The notes beneath the pieces were generated by a model. It saw only the letters and a list, made by a program, of their open reading frames with translations, had not been told where the DNA came from and searched no databases. From Acidovorax sp. 106 (GTDB lineage: Bacteria; Pseudomonadota; Gammaproteobacteria; Burkholderiales; Burkholderiaceae_C), in contig NZ_RCCC01000001.1 of the NCBI RefSeq assembly GCF_003663825.1, forward strand, positions 1 to 64,000: a stretch of 64,000 bases of DNA, in the 5' to 3' direction. Each line of letters starts with the position of its first letter. The stretch's first letter is position 1. Both the position numbers and the translations under genes were made by a program. This document shows positions 46,822-57,867 of this stretch, in pieces.

Positions 46822-47484
46822 ATGAAAAAAACCGCCATCGTTACAGCACTTGTAATCTGCGCACTCCCCGCGTTCGCACAAGAGCAGGGGCGCGTCCTTT
46901 CTTCCACCCCCATCGTTCAGCAGGTCGGCATACCACAGCAGGTGTGTGGCAACGAGACTGTCTATAGCGGCTCACGCAACACGGGCGCGGGTGCTGTTAT
47001 GGGCGCCATCGCAGGCGGGGCCGCAGGCAATGCCATCGGCAAGGGCCATGGCAGAACGGCAGCCACAGCATTGGGCGTGATTGGTGGCGCAGTACTTGGC
47101 AACCAGATTGAGGGAAGCGGCCAACCCCAATACCAAAATGTGCAGCGCTGCACCACTGAGACCTACTACGAAAACCGCACTGTGGGCTACAACGTGCTCT
47201 ACGAGTACGCAGGCCGCCAGTACACCACCCGTACGCAAAATGACCCCGGCGCCTGGATTCCTTTGAGCGTGCAACCGCAAAACGGTCAAAGCTATTCCAC
47301 ACAGCCCAACGGTTACAGCCAATATGGATCAGGCAACACCTATGTGCAGCCTGGTGTCGTCACTTCCACCTACCCCGCACCGGCAGCCTACGTAACACCG
47401 CCCGTCACGGTTATCGAGTATGGCTATATCGATGGCCGACGCCCTTACTACCCACCGCATCACGGCAACCCTTATTGGAGATAA
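46822..47484 (+). CDS. Glycine-zipper 2TM (surface antigen-like) protein
   Basis: A 220-residue exported protein with signal peptide MKKTAIVTALVICALPAFA. The glycine zipper is GAVMGAIAGGAAGNAIGKGH followed by GVIGGAVLGNQIEG (about residues 58-95), typical of the Rickettsia 17-kDa antigen superfamily (2TM). The C-terminal half is rich in Tyr, Pro, Gln and Ser (YYPPHHGNPYWR), a low-complexity tail. Such proteins are lodged in the outer envelope. The start follows ACAGGAGC. A terminator follows the gene. Confidence 0.85.
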   Translation: MKKTAIVTALVICALPAFAQEQGRVLSSTPIVQQVGIPQQVCGNETVYSGSRNTGAGAVMGAIAGGAAGNAIGKGHGRTAATALGVIGGAVLGNQIEGSGQPQYQNVQRCTTETYYENRTVGYNVLYEYAGRQYTTRTQNDPGAWIPLSVQPQNGQSYSTQPNGYSQYGSGNTYVQPGVVTSTYPAPAAYVTPPVTVIEYGYIDGRRPYYPPHHGNPYWR

Positions 47485-47503
47485 CTCCGTTTTGGGACAA
47501 ACC

Positions 47504-47528
47504 AAAGAGCCCTAAGGGGCTCTTTTTT
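47504..47528 (+). terminator. Terminator of the glycine-zipper gene
   Basis: AGAGCCC, loop TAAG, GGGCTCT, then a run of T. It lies 20 bases after the stop. Confidence 0.9.
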
Positions 47529-47630
47529 CATGGTCTCACGAGAGTTTGAGTTGGGTGGCACCTGAAACGAATCGCTCCATAGGCCCTCTGACCTAAAATC
47601 AAAAGTTGAATTCTTTTTGCACACACGACC

Positions 47631-49314
<1,684 letters not shown>

Positions 49315-49332
49315 CGCGGTGATGGCACCAAA

Positions 49333-49363
49333 AAAACAGCCCTCATTTCGAGGGCGTTTTTTT
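49333..49363 (+). terminator. Terminator of argG
   Basis: GCCCTC, loop ATTTC, GAGGGC and then seven T, starting 25 bases after the argG stop. Confidence 0.9.
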
Positions 49364-49464
49364 ACTCAAAATAATCATTTAAATCATTTTTATCATAAAA
49401 TATTGATCACTTTTCATTCCACTCATTGGAGGTCAGCCATGCATTCCATTTCTTTGCTGTCTAG

Positions 49465-50285
49465 GGCGTGTTGAGAATCAGCGAGCGTTGATAACCGCAG
49501 CCGCGAGGTGGATCATCGCCGCGAAGCTGGTATCCGTCTTGTCGCTGCGCATTGCGATGCGTTTGAACTCCTTGAGCTTGCAAAAGAAGTTCTCGATCAA
49601 GTGACGCCATTTGTAGACCTCCCGGTCAATCTCCAGCGGTGATCTCCGACGTGGCATCTGTGAGATCACCACCTGTGCGCCGCGCTTGTCCAACTCCTGG
49701 ATCAGCCAGTTCACATCGAAGGCCTTGTCGGCCAGCAAGGCATCAAAGCGCACATCGGCGATCAGCTCTTTGACTCCTTTGGTGTCATGGCGCTGCCCTG
49801 GCATCAAGACAAACTTCACCAGATTGCCCAATGCATCCGTCAGCGCCAGTATCTTCGTGGTCATGCCTCCCCGCGAGTGGCCTATGGCCTGGCCCGAAGT
49901 CCCCCTTTTGCCCCCTGGCCGTGCCGATGCACTTTCACAATCGTGGCATCCACCATCGCATATTCCATGTCTGGCTGCTCGCTCACTGCATCGAACAGGT
50001 GTTGGAATACGTCGGCCTTGACCCAGTCTCTAAAGCGCTTGAACACCGTGTTCCACTTGCCGAACTCTGGAGGCAGGTCTCGCCAGGGGCTGCCTGTGCG
50101 GGCAATCCACAGCACTGCCTCAACGAAGCGGCGGTTGTCTGTGCCGCTGCGTCCAGGATCACTTGGCTTGCCAAGGCAGTGCGGCTCCATCTTGGCCCAT
50201 TGCTCGTCTGTCAGTACCCATCGAATGCTCATCTGCCTATTGCATCACAGCCCTTCGAGCCGTTGTGCTTGATTCTCAACAGGCC
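49465..50285 (-). mobile_element. IS5-family insertion sequence (821 bp)
   Basis: The inverted repeats are GGCGTGTTGAGAATCA and GGCCTGTTGAGAATCA (one mismatch). It is flanked by the 4-bp direct repeat CTAG (49461-49464 and 50286-50289), as for the IS427 group of IS5. It carries two overlapping frames for one transposase. It interrupts the signal-peptide coding region of the gene at 49439. Confidence 0.92.
49478..50232 (-). CDS. IS5-family transposase, two frames joined by -1 frameshift
   Basis: The first frame (50232 to 49882) starts MSIRWVLTDEQWAKMEPHCL and contains the first catalytic Asp in MEYAMVDATIVKVHRHG. The second (from about 49910 to 49478) contains LLADKAFDVNWL with the second Asp and HLIENFFCKLKEFKRIAMRS with the Glu. 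The frames join at the run AAAAGGGGG near 49905; a -1 slip there gives GAKGGTSGQAIGHSRGGMTT in one protein. Programmed frameshifting of this kind is usual in the IS427 group. The full transposase would be about 250 residues. Confidence 0.85.
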
Positions 50286-50784
50286 CTAGATGGCTCACAA
50301 AAATTGCAGCGGCTTCATTCATTGCGATGCCTGTCTGGGCACTACAGCCCCCCTCCGGCGAAGTCATTCTGACCATTTCCGGCAAAATTGTTGATGCCAA
50401 CCGGGAAAACACAGCGGTATTTGACTTGGACATGCTGCAAAAACTGCCCCAGCAGACCTTTGTGACCAAGACTCCTTGGGACAAAAACCCCACCAAGTTC
50501 ACAGGCCCCCTCCTTCGCGATGTATTGGGAGCCGTAAAGTCCAGCGGAAAAACGCTGACAGCCTTGGCATTGAACGACTACAAAACAACCATCCCCGCTG
50601 AAGATGCGGCGTTGTTCGATGTCATCATCGCCCACCGCATCGACGACATGCCTATTTCAGTACGCACCAAGGGACCGCTGTTCATCATCTACCCGTTTGA
50701 TTCCAAGCCAGAGCTGAAGTCATCCAAATACTACGGCCGCTCTGCATGGCAGCTGAAATCCATCAAAGTCGACTGATCCCATCG

Positions 50785-53157
50785 ATGCCAGCTCGCCGCA
50801 CCAACCAGCGTTACCTGTTTTGGCTTGCGCTGGGCACTATATTGATGGCCGCAGCCATGGCTGTTTTGCTTGTGCTGCAGCTCACGCAACAGCAAGCCAT
50901 TCGCAAAAGCGGGGATTTGCGCAGCGACTCGATCACTGCACTCACGTTCCAATTGGAACGAGAGTTTCTGCGCCTTCGGCAGTCGATAGATCTGGCCTCA
51001 CGAAGCACCCCTCCCCTGGCCCTGAATGAGTTGCGGCTGCGCAGCGATATCTTTGCCAGTCGCTTTCAGCTGATGCACGACGCGCCAAGTACCACGGCCT
51101 TGCAAGAGAGGGATGAGTACACCAAAGTCATGCCCCGGCTTGAGGCTTTGGTGACCCAAGTGGATAGGGTGCTACAGAACGGACATAGCCCTCAACCGCA
51201 CGAGCTGCGCCCACTGCTCGCCGAGCTCAATGAACTGGGGCCGGATGTGCAGGAATTGACGATGGCGGCCACGAGCCATATCGCTGGGCTACTGGAAGAG
51301 CAAGAGTCCACCATGCTCACCCAAGGTCAGCAAATCATGGCTCTGATCTTTGCCCAGTTGGTCCTTCTGCTACTCGCCGCAGGTGCCTTGGCGTGGCGCC
51401 AGACCAGGCAAGAGCAAGAACGCATTGCCCTGCAGACGCTGACAGATAACCTTCGGGCTGCGAACAATGCAGCAGAAGAAGCCAACCGACGGAAAAGCCA
51501 GTTTCTGGCCAATATGAGCCATGAATTGCGCACCCCCTTCAATGGTGTTTTGGGCATGTTGACGCTGCTGGAGCGCACGCGCCTGGACGACAGCCAGCGG
51601 GAATATGTCTACACGGCCCGCAGCTCGGCAGATCACCTGCTGTCCCTGTTGAATGACATTCTCGACGTCTCCGCCATGGAGTCCGGCAAGATGGGCATCC
51701 ACCCCATCGCCATCCCACTGCAGCCCTTGGTAGCCAGCATTGATCAACTCATGCGCCCACTGGCAAGCCAAAAAGGGCTGGGCTTTGCCATCCACACAAC
51801 GGCAGACCTTCCGGCATGGGTGGAAGCCGACGGCACCCGCCTCAAGCAGATTGTTCTCAACCTGGTGACCAACGCCATCAAGTTCAGTGACAGCGGTGCA
51901 GTGACGGTGAAAATCGGGCGCGCCCCTCAAGCCACAACGGGCACCGAAGGTATTTACCAGTTGCAACTGGAAGTAGCGGACCAAGGCATCGGTATGGATG
52001 CAACGACCTTGGCCCGCTTATTCGAGCGATTCACCCAAGGAGATGCAAGCACATCCCGGCGTTTCGGGGGAACAGGCCTGGGGCTGGAAATTTCTCGCAA
52101 CCTTGCTCGGCGCATGGGGGGCGACATCACAGTCCAAAGCGCGGAGGGCCATGGCAGCACATTCACCGTCACACTCCCCTTACCGCAGGCAGCCCCACCC
52201 AATGCAGCCACTCAGCCCAGCGAACGGCCAACATCAGTGGGCCCATCAGAGCTGGCGGGGCTAGACGTTCTGGTGGCTGATGACCAGATGGTCAATCGGA
52301 AGTACATGGGAGCGCTACTCACCAGCATGGGGCACCACCCAAGATTTGCAGAAAATGGAGAACAGGCCTGCCTTGAGATTCAGAAAAAGCAACCAGACTT
52401 GGTGCTGATGGACTTGCACATGCCGATCATGGATGGATTCCAGGCCACCCAGCAAATTCGCCAGTGGCCCCAATTTGCCAAGGTACCCATTGTTGCCCTG
52501 ACCGTTGATGTCTTCGCAGAAACCCGCCAACGGGCCAGCGATGTGGGCATGAATACGTTCATCGGCAAGCCCGTGAGCGTGGACACGATCCAGTCCCTGC
52601 TTGTAGACATGTTCTCTGCAAACGAAAAAAGCGCCCCTGCCACCGTCCCTGTAGCGGACCTTCGGGAAGCCCCATGCGCCCCCGCAGCGCCCGAGGCGCC
52701 GAAACCCGCCGCCCAACGGGCACCACGTCGGCGCTTCCGCTCCGGTGATGTCACTGCACATATCAACATGCACATGGTGGGAGAGGTTTGCATCGGCGTG
52801 AACCTTCAAGGTTACCGATCTCTGCTGCAAGGCTATTTCAGCGATGAATCGGGCAGTCTCGACGCATTGTTGCAAGCCTTGCAAGAGGGAGAACCGGAGA
52901 GCTTGCGCGCTGCCGCCCATGGGTTCAAAGGCGCCTCCGCCAACCTGGGGTTCCAGAAGCTGGCGGACTTGGCCTTTGAATTGGAAAAACACGAGGAAAA
53001 CGGCAGAAGCCTTCGAGAGGCACACACGCAGTTGCTCGCGACCTGGGAGATGACCCACGCGCTTTGCCTGCGCATGGGGCTGACCGATGTAGAGAATGCG
53101 CTCGACCGCCACCGCAACCCACCGGCCGCCACCGAAAAAATCCCAGCCCCCGCCTGA
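50785..53157 (+). CDS. Hybrid sensor histidine kinase with receiver and HPt domains
   Basis: A 790-residue kinase. It has a transmembrane helix near residues 11-33, a periplasmic helical sensor domain, a second helix near 185-205, the phospho-accepting His at about 246 ([17 protein letters not shown]), the N and G boxes ([26 protein letters not shown]), a receiver domain with Asp at about 543 ([12 protein letters not shown]) and Lys in FIGKPVS, and a C-terminal HPt domain with His at about 712 ([13 protein letters not shown]). The complete phosphorelay in one protein needs a separate output regulator, which is not nearby. The adjacent exported protein is disrupted by an [10 protein letters not shown] (50785) is preferred to an upstream start that would overlap it. 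Confidence 0.9.
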   Translation: MPARRTNQRYLFWLALGTILMAAAMAVLLVLQLTQQQAIRKSGDLRSDSITALTFQLEREFLRLRQSIDLASRSTPPLALNELRLRSDIFASRFQLMHDAPSTTALQERDEYTKVMPRLEALVTQVDRVLQNGHSPQPHELRPLLAELNELGPDVQELTMAATSHIAGLLEEQESTMLTQGQQIMALIFAQLVLLLLAAGALAWRQTRQEQERIALQTLTDNLRAANNAAEEANRRKSQFLANMSHELRTPFNGVLGMLTLLERTRLDDSQREYVYTARSSADHLLSLLNDILDVSAMESGKMGIHPIAIPLQPLVASIDQLMRPLASQKGLGFAIHTTADLPAWVEADGTRLKQIVLNLVTNAIKFSDSGAVTVKIGRAPQATTGTEGIYQLQLEVADQGIGMDATTLARLFERFTQGDASTSRRFGGTGLGLEISRNLARRMGGDITVQSAEGHGSTFTVTLPLPQAAPPNAATQPSERPTSVGPSELAGLDVLVADDQMVNRKYMGALLTSMGHHPRFAENGEQACLEIQKKQPDLVLMDLHMPIMDGFQATQQIRQWPQFAKVPIVALTVDVFAETRQRASDVGMNTFIGKPVSVDTIQSLLVDMFSANEKSAPATVPVADLREAPCAPAAPEAPKPAAQRAPRRRFRSGDVTAHINMHMVGEVCIGVNLQGYRSLLQGYFSDESGSLDALLQALQEGEPESLRAAAHGFKGASANLGFQKLADLAFELEKHEENGRSLREAHTQLLATWEMTHALCLRMGLTDVENALDRHRNPPAATEKIPAPA

Positions 53158-53186
53158 CGCCGGGGCTAAATGCAAAAGCGGCTGGA

Positions 53187-54260
53187 TCAAACCACAACAG
53201 GTTCAGGCTCCAATCGAATGCCAAACCGCTCGTACACGCTGGTCTGTATGGCCTTGGCCAGCGTCATCACTTCGCCACCTGTGACACTGTCTTGCTCCGT
53301 ACCTCGGTTCACCAGCACCAACGCCTGCTTCTCATAGACACCGGCTTTGCCAATCGATTTGCCACGCCAGCCACAGGCATCAATCAACCAGCCAGCGGCC
53401 AATTTCACGCTGCCGTCTGGCATGGGGTAGTGCACGATTTTGGGCTCTCTGGCGATGATGTCTGTGCATTGCTCTGGGGTGACCGTCGGGTTCTTGAAAA
53501 AACTACCTGCATTGCCAACCACGGCGGGGTCAGGCAACTTGGCCCGGCGAATCTCGCAAATCCATTCAAAAATTTGCCAAGCATCGGGGCTGTCCACACC
53601 CGCTTGCTCACGGCGGCGCTCCAGGTCCAGATAGCCCAGCACAGGCTGCCAGGGGCGAGGCAAACGAAAACGCACGTGGGTGATGACCGCGCGCCCAGCC
53701 AGCCCCATGTTGCGCAAATCTGCGCCCTGCACAGCAGGGGTGGAAGCACCGTGCTTGAACACAGAATCACGGTATCCAAACGCACATTGCTCGGCGGTCA
53801 AGGTAAAGGACTGGCCCGTGCGCATATCCACTGCGTCCAGCGACTCAAAGCGGTCTTGCAGCTCCACGCCATATGCACCAATGTTTTGCACCGGCGCTGC
53901 CCCTACCGTGCCAGGGATCAGCGCCATATTCTCAAGGCCAGGATAACCATTGCGCAGCGTCCACGCCACACAGTCGTGCCACAGCTCACCCGCCCCCGCT
54001 TCGACAATCCAGGCCTTGGGGGTCTCTTGCACCAGACGAAAACCCTTGATCTCCATCTTGAGCACCACCGGCTTGACGTCTCCCGTCAGCACGATGTTGC
54101 TACCGCCTCCAAGGACAAAGAAGGGGGCATCACACAGCTCAGGCGCTGCGCGCACCTGCAACAAATCAACCGCGCTCTGGATGCGCACCAGCGACAACGC
54201 GCGAGCGGCAATACCGAAGGTGTTCCAGGGCTGTAAAGGGACGTTTTTCTCGACTACCAT
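53187..54260 (-). CDS. murB: UDP-N-acetylenolpyruvoylglucosamine reductase
   Basis: A 357-residue FAD enzyme of the long type I MurB. It has [14 protein letters not shown], the FAD loop [31 protein letters not shown], the catalytic SFFKNP, and [20 protein letters not shown]. It reduces UDP-GlcNAc-enolpyruvate in peptidoglycan synthesis. I chose [16 protein letters not shown] (54260); the longer ORF to 54608 lies antisense to yajQ. Confidence 0.95.
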   Translation of the reverse strand: MVVEKNVPLQPWNTFGIAARALSLVRIQSAVDLLQVRAAPELCDAPFFVLGGGSNIVLTGDVKPVVLKMEIKGFRLVQETPKAWIVEAGAGELWHDCVAWTLRNGYPGLENMALIPGTVGAAPVQNIGAYGVELQDRFESLDAVDMRTGQSFTLTAEQCAFGYRDSVFKHGASTPAVQGADLRNMGLAGRAVITHVRFRLPRPWQPVLGYLDLERRREQAGVDSPDAWQIFEWICEIRRAKLPDPAVVGNAGSFFKNPTVTPEQCTDIIAREPKIVHYPMPDGSVKLAAGWLIDACGWRGKSIGKAGVYEKQALVLVNRGTEQDSVTGGEVMTLAKAIQTSVYERFGIRLEPEPVVV

Positions 54261-54332
54261 TGCCAGGATTGTCGCACCGGGGCACCCGTGCGCGACTGCC
54301 CCTTTTGTTTTGCCAAGCCAGTGAAAGCCGCT

Positions 54333-54818
54333 ATGCCCTCCTTTGATACCGTTTGTGAAGCCAACCTCGTAGAAGTCAAAAATGCGGTGGAAAACACCGT
54401 CAAGGAGATCTCCACACGCTTTGACTTCAAAGGGACTTCCGCCAGCATTGAGATCAAAGACAAAGAGATCACCATGATTGGCGACGCTGAATTTCAGCTC
54501 ACACAGATCGAAGACGTTCTTCGCAACAAGCTGACCAAGCGCAGCGTGGATGTCCGTTTCCTCGACAAGGGCGACGTGCAGAAAATGGGCGGAGACAAGG
54601 TCAAGCAAGTCATCAAGGTGCGTAACGGCATCGAGAGCGAACTGGCCAAGAAGATCCAGAAACTACTCAAAGACAGCAAGCTGAAGGTGCAAGGCGCTAT
54701 TCAGGAAGACAAAGTCCGCGTCTCAGGCGCCAAGCGCGATGACCTGCAAGCGGCCATGGCACTCATTCGCAAAGACGTCACCGACGTCCCGCTGTCTTTC
54801 GACAATTTCCGCGACTGA
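54333..54818 (+). CDS. yajQ: YajQ family nucleotide-binding protein
   Basis: A 161-residue protein that starts [20 protein letters not shown] and has [39 protein letters not shown], and [20 protein letters not shown], ending in [10 protein letters not shown]. In Xanthomonas and Pseudomonas YajQ proteins bind cyclic di-GMP and affect transcription. The ATG at 54333 is the conserved start. It diverges from murB. Confidence 0.95.
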   Translation: MPSFDTVCEANLVEVKNAVENTVKEISTRFDFKGTSASIEIKDKEITMIGDAEFQLTQIEDVLRNKLTKRSVDVRFLDKGDVQKMGGDKVKQVIKVRNGIESELAKKIQKLLKDSKLKVQGAIQEDKVRVSGAKRDDLQAAMALIRKDVTDVPLSFDNFRD

Positions 54819-54826
54819 CACCACCG

Positions 54827-55474
54827 ATGAAACACTCACCAGCATTGGCTTTCTCCGTAGCGCTCGTCCTGCTGAGTCCTATGCTGGCTGACGCCCAATC
54901 GGCGGTCGCCCTGGCAGGCATTTTGGGTGGCAAGGCCTTGCTGGTGGTCAATGGCGGCGCGCCGCGCGGTGTTGGCGCAGGCGAGAGCCACCAAGGCGTC
55001 AAGGTGTTGTCGGTCGGCAAAGAAGACGCCACGGTGGAAATAGATGGTGCTCGGCGCTCGCTGCGCCTGGGCGAGGCGCCGGTGAGCGTGGGCAGTGCCT
55101 CCGCCGGCAAGCGCGTTGTGCTGGCCGCAGACAGCCGGGGCCATTTCATCAACACCGGCCAGATCAACGGCCAGCACATGCAGTATGTGGTGGACACGGG
55201 CGCATCGTCGGTTGCCATTGGCAAGACAGACGCTGACCGCATGGGATTGAAATACCTGCAAGGCCAGCCCATGCGCTTGAGCACCGCCAATGGGGTCGCG
55301 CAGGGCTGGCGCATCCGACTCGATTCGGTACGCATTGGCGATGTGGAAGTGTTTGGCATTGATGCCGTGGTCACCCCCCAACCCATGCCTTATGTGTTGT
55401 TGGGCAACAGCTTCCTGGGCCAGTTTCAAATGACCCGCAACAACGACCAAATGGTGCTGGAAAAGCGCAACTGA
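54827..55474 (+). CDS. Exported retropepsin-like aspartic protease (TIGR02281 type)
   Basis: A 215-residue protein with signal peptide MKHSPALAFSVALVLLSPML. The C-terminal half carries the single active-site motif YVVDTGASSVAIG (Asp at about 124) and the second half VLLGNSFLGQFQM, as in bacterial retropepsin-like proteases of clan AA; two chains would form one active site. The N-terminal part is a small SH3-like or beta domain (VKVLSVGKEDATVEIDGARR). It lies eight bases after yajQ and 11 before the HD-GYP gene, so the three form an operon. Confidence 0.85.
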   Translation: MKHSPALAFSVALVLLSPMLADAQSAVALAGILGGKALLVVNGGAPRGVGAGESHQGVKVLSVGKEDATVEIDGARRSLRLGEAPVSVGSASAGKRVVLAADSRGHFINTGQINGQHMQYVVDTGASSVAIGKTDADRMGLKYLQGQPMRLSTANGVAQGWRIRLDSVRIGDVEVFGIDAVVTPQPMPYVLLGNSFLGQFQMTRNNDQMVLEKRN

Positions 55475-55485
55475 GCCTCATCACC

Positions 55486-56514
55486 ATGTCGGCCCCCCTG
55501 CCCTCAGGCAAACCACACCACGACGGTGAATACGAAGACCTGCTCAGCCTCTGGTCTGACCTGGAGTCAGCGCTCTCGCTGCTGCTGTCCAAACCCCTGC
55601 TGGTGCAGGACTTTTCAGCAAAGATCCGGCAGTTGGATTTGTGGCTGCAGGACCTGGTGGCGCACGACAATGACGCAGCGCTGTACCTCATGTTTCAACT
55701 GGCGGCCACCTCCACCGCAGGCTACAGCGCATCGCACGCGCTGGTGTGCGCCACGCTGTGCGACATCATGGCCCGCGAGCTGAAGCTGCCTGCCAACGAG
55801 CGCGACAGCCTCGTGCGCGCAGCGCTCACCATGAACATCGGCATGACGGTCTTGCAGGACGAGTTGGCAGAGCAACGCGAAAAGCCTACGCCACCGCAAA
55901 AAGAAGCCATCCAGAGCCACCCCCTGGACAGCCAGACTCTGCTGGAACGTGTCTTCATCAACGATCCCTTGTGGCTGGATGTGGTGGGGCAGCACCATGC
56001 TCCCATTGCCGATCGGGTGCCACTGGCCACCCAGGCACCGCAAGACCGCCTGACCCGCATCCTAGGGACGATTGACCGCTACGCGGCCATGATCAGCCCC
56101 CGCAAATCACGTGCTGGCCGCAGTGCCACCGACTCCGTCCGGGCCATTGTGGGCCAGGAAGTTGAGCAGCACGATGAAGTGAGTTACGTCCTGGTGCGCG
56201 CCATCGGCCTGTGCCCACCAGGCACTTTTGTCCGGCTCGACAACGGCGACACTGCCATTGTTCTGCGCCGCAGCGACAAGGCCAACCACCCAGTAGTGGC
56301 CAGCTTGCTGGACCGAGCTGGTCACCACAAAACCCAGCCCATCTTGCACTCGACCGCACTGGGCAAACCTCGCATCCAGTCGGCACTGGCGCGCTCTGCA
56401 GTGACCGTCGATCTGCACCAGCAGACCATGGTGCGGCTGGGCCTTTACGCGGCCCAGCACCACGCCGACATACACAACTTGGTTACCACCCCCGCCACGC
56501 TCGGATTGCAGTGA
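55486..56514 (+). CDS. Degenerate HD-GYP domain protein
   Basis: A 342-residue protein that follows the HD-GYP fold: YSASHALVCATLCDIMAREL, then a position where HD should be reads LTMNIGMTVL, then KEAIQSHPLDSQTLLE, and GQHHAPIADR in place of HHE with no GYP. Key metal ligands (the HD pair and the DGxGYP loop) are missing, so phosphodiesterase activity against cyclic di-GMP is unlikely; it may bind a partner or the nucleotide. A C-terminal domain (about 230-320) carries GTFVRLDNGDTAIVLRR. Next to yajQ, a cyclic di-GMP binding protein, this may be a signalling pair; that is inference. Confidence 0.75.
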   Translation: MSAPLPSGKPHHDGEYEDLLSLWSDLESALSLLLSKPLLVQDFSAKIRQLDLWLQDLVAHDNDAALYLMFQLAATSTAGYSASHALVCATLCDIMARELKLPANERDSLVRAALTMNIGMTVLQDELAEQREKPTPPQKEAIQSHPLDSQTLLERVFINDPLWLDVVGQHHAPIADRVPLATQAPQDRLTRILGTIDRYAAMISPRKSRAGRSATDSVRAIVGQEVEQHDEVSYVLVRAIGLCPPGTFVRLDNGDTAIVLRRSDKANHPVVASLLDRAGHHKTQPILHSTALGKPRIQSALARSAVTVDLHQQTMVRLGLYAAQHHADIHNLVTTPATLGLQ

Positions 56515-56556
56515 GGCTTGGGCAAGCGTGCACGCCACCAGCTGAGTCGGTGGTGC

Positions 56557-57186
56557 TTATTTTTTGGATTTTCCCAATTTCGACTCTTTGCCAGCCAGCA
56601 GGCGCGAGACGTTTTCACGGTGCCGCCACACCAGCAGCAAGGCCATGGCAGCGATAGCGACGGTGATACTTTGCTCCGCGTACCACTGCACGCCATCCAG
56701 CAGCAGGTACAGCACGGGGGCCATGATGGCCGCCGCCAGAGAAGCCAGGGACGAATAGCGAAAGGCCACCGCCACCAACAGCCAAGTCAGCGCGGTAGCC
56801 AGACCCAGCCAGCCGCTGATGCCCACCAACACCCCCAGCGCCGTGGCCACCCCCTTGCCCCCCTGGAAGCGGAAAAACACCGGCCACAGATGCCCGAGAA
56901 ATGCGGCCAGGCCCACCAGCGCGATCGTGCCGTCTTCCAGACCATAGGGCTTGCCAAACCAGCGCACCAGCACCACGGGCACCCAGCCCTTCACGGCATC
57001 GAGCAACAGCGTCACGATGGCAGCCACCTTGCTGCCAGAGCGCAGCACATTGGTGGCACCCGGATTTTTGCTCCCATAGGTGCGCGGGTCGCTCAGCCCC
57101 ATCACGCGGGTCACGATCACGGCAAAAGACAATGAGCCCAGCAAATAGGCAGCCAGGGTGGCAAACAGAGGGTACGCGGCGGTCAA
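56557..57186 (-). CDS. plsY: Glycerol-3-phosphate acyltransferase PlsY
   Basis: A 209-residue membrane enzyme with PlsY motifs: LAAYLLGSLSFAVIVTRVMG, TYGSKNPGATNVLRSG (acyl-transfer site), FLGHLWPVFFRFQGGKGVAT, and the last segment. It transfers an acyl group from acyl-phosphate to glycerol 3-phosphate in phospholipid synthesis. There is no ATG near the expected start. The TTG at 57186, giving TAAYPLFATLAAYLL and behind AAGGAG, fits the family far better than the long ORF to 57351. Confidence 0.93.
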   Translation of the reverse strand: MTAAYPLFATLAAYLLGSLSFAVIVTRVMGLSDPRTYGSKNPGATNVLRSGSKVAAIVTLLLDAVKGWVPVVLVRWFGKPYGLEDGTIALVGLAAFLGHLWPVFFRFQGGKGVATALGVLVGISGWLGLATALTWLLVAVAFRYSSLASLAAAIMAPVLYLLLDGVQWYAEQSITVAIAAMALLLVWRHRENVSRLLAGKESKLGKSKK

Positions 57187-57299
57187 AACAACTCCTTGGG
57201 TAGACGCTCCATGCGGGCAAACTCCGCAGGGGCACAAAAGCAACGCTACACAGCGGCTACAAAAACGGTGGGCAAAAAACGGCTGGTAAAAGCGGCTGG

Positions 57300-57791
57300 C
57301 TATTCTGCCAGCGCACACTGCACTGTCTTGGCAGACAGCAATTGCACGCACACCTGCGGGTCGATCTGGACCAGAAAGCCCCGGCGCCCGCCGTTGATGG
57401 CAATGCGAGGCAAGCCGAGGATCGTCTCTTCGATGTAAACCGGCATGGTGCGCCGCGTCCCAAAAGGTGACGTGCCGCCCACCAGATAACCGCTGTGGCG
57501 GTTGGCCACCTCAGGGGCGCAGGGCTCCACCGACTTGGCTCCGATCTGGCGCGCCAGATTCTTGGTGGACACCTTGCGGTTACCGTGCATCAAAACCACC
57601 AGCGGCTTCGCATCCTGGTCCTGCATGATCAAGGTCTTGACCACTGTGAATGGATCTAGCCCGAGCACAGCCGCACTGTGCTGGGCACCTCCGTGCTCCA
57701 GGTATTCATAAGGGTGCTCGGTAAAAGCCACTTTGTTGGCTTTGAGCAGTTGGGTCGCCGGGGTTTCTGAAACGTGATCTCTCTTGGCCAT
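57300..57791 (-). CDS. ybaK: YbaK/EbsC-type Cys-tRNA(Pro) deacylase
   Basis: A 163-residue protein: TPATQLLKANKVAFTEHPYE, AVLGLDPFTVVKTLIMQ, the catalytic lysine region VVLMHGNRKVSTKNLARQIG, and YLVGGTSPFGTRRTMPVYIE. It hydrolyses Cys-tRNA(Pro) as a proofreading factor. I chose MAKRDHVSETPATQ (57791). It lies upstream of plsY, separated by 113 bases. Confidence 0.92.
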   Translation of the reverse strand: MAKRDHVSETPATQLLKANKVAFTEHPYEYLEHGGAQHSAAVLGLDPFTVVKTLIMQDQDAKPLVVLMHGNRKVSTKNLARQIGAKSVEPCAPEVANRHSGYLVGGTSPFGTRRTMPVYIEETILGLPRIAINGGRRGFLVQIDPQVCVQLLSAKTVQCALAE

Positions 57792-57867
57792 AGTGCAACG
57801 CAAGGTAACGCCCAATGGTAACCACCCTGCTTACCCTGCACGGCGCCCCGCACAGGGGCGTCCCGGC

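Larger units (their letters stand above)
49439..50776 (+). pseudogene. Molybdopterin-fold exported protein, split by an IS5-family element
   Basis: The gene begins MHSISLLS (49439, behind GGAGG), is cut at 49464, and resumes at 50290 after the insertion. Removing the IS and one CTAG copy restores MHSISLLSRWLTKIAAASFI, a clean signal peptide, then AMPVWALQPPSGEVILTISG. The mature part (about 150 residues, with FIIYPFDSKPELKSSKYYGR near the end) resembles the oxidoreductase molybdopterin-binding (SUOX-like) fold, but it has no cysteine, so no direct molybdenum ligation is expected. It is followed after eight bases by a hybrid histidine kinase, and may be a periplasmic partner of it. The insertion removes the signal peptide, so the protein is probably not exported. 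Confidence 0.8.
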
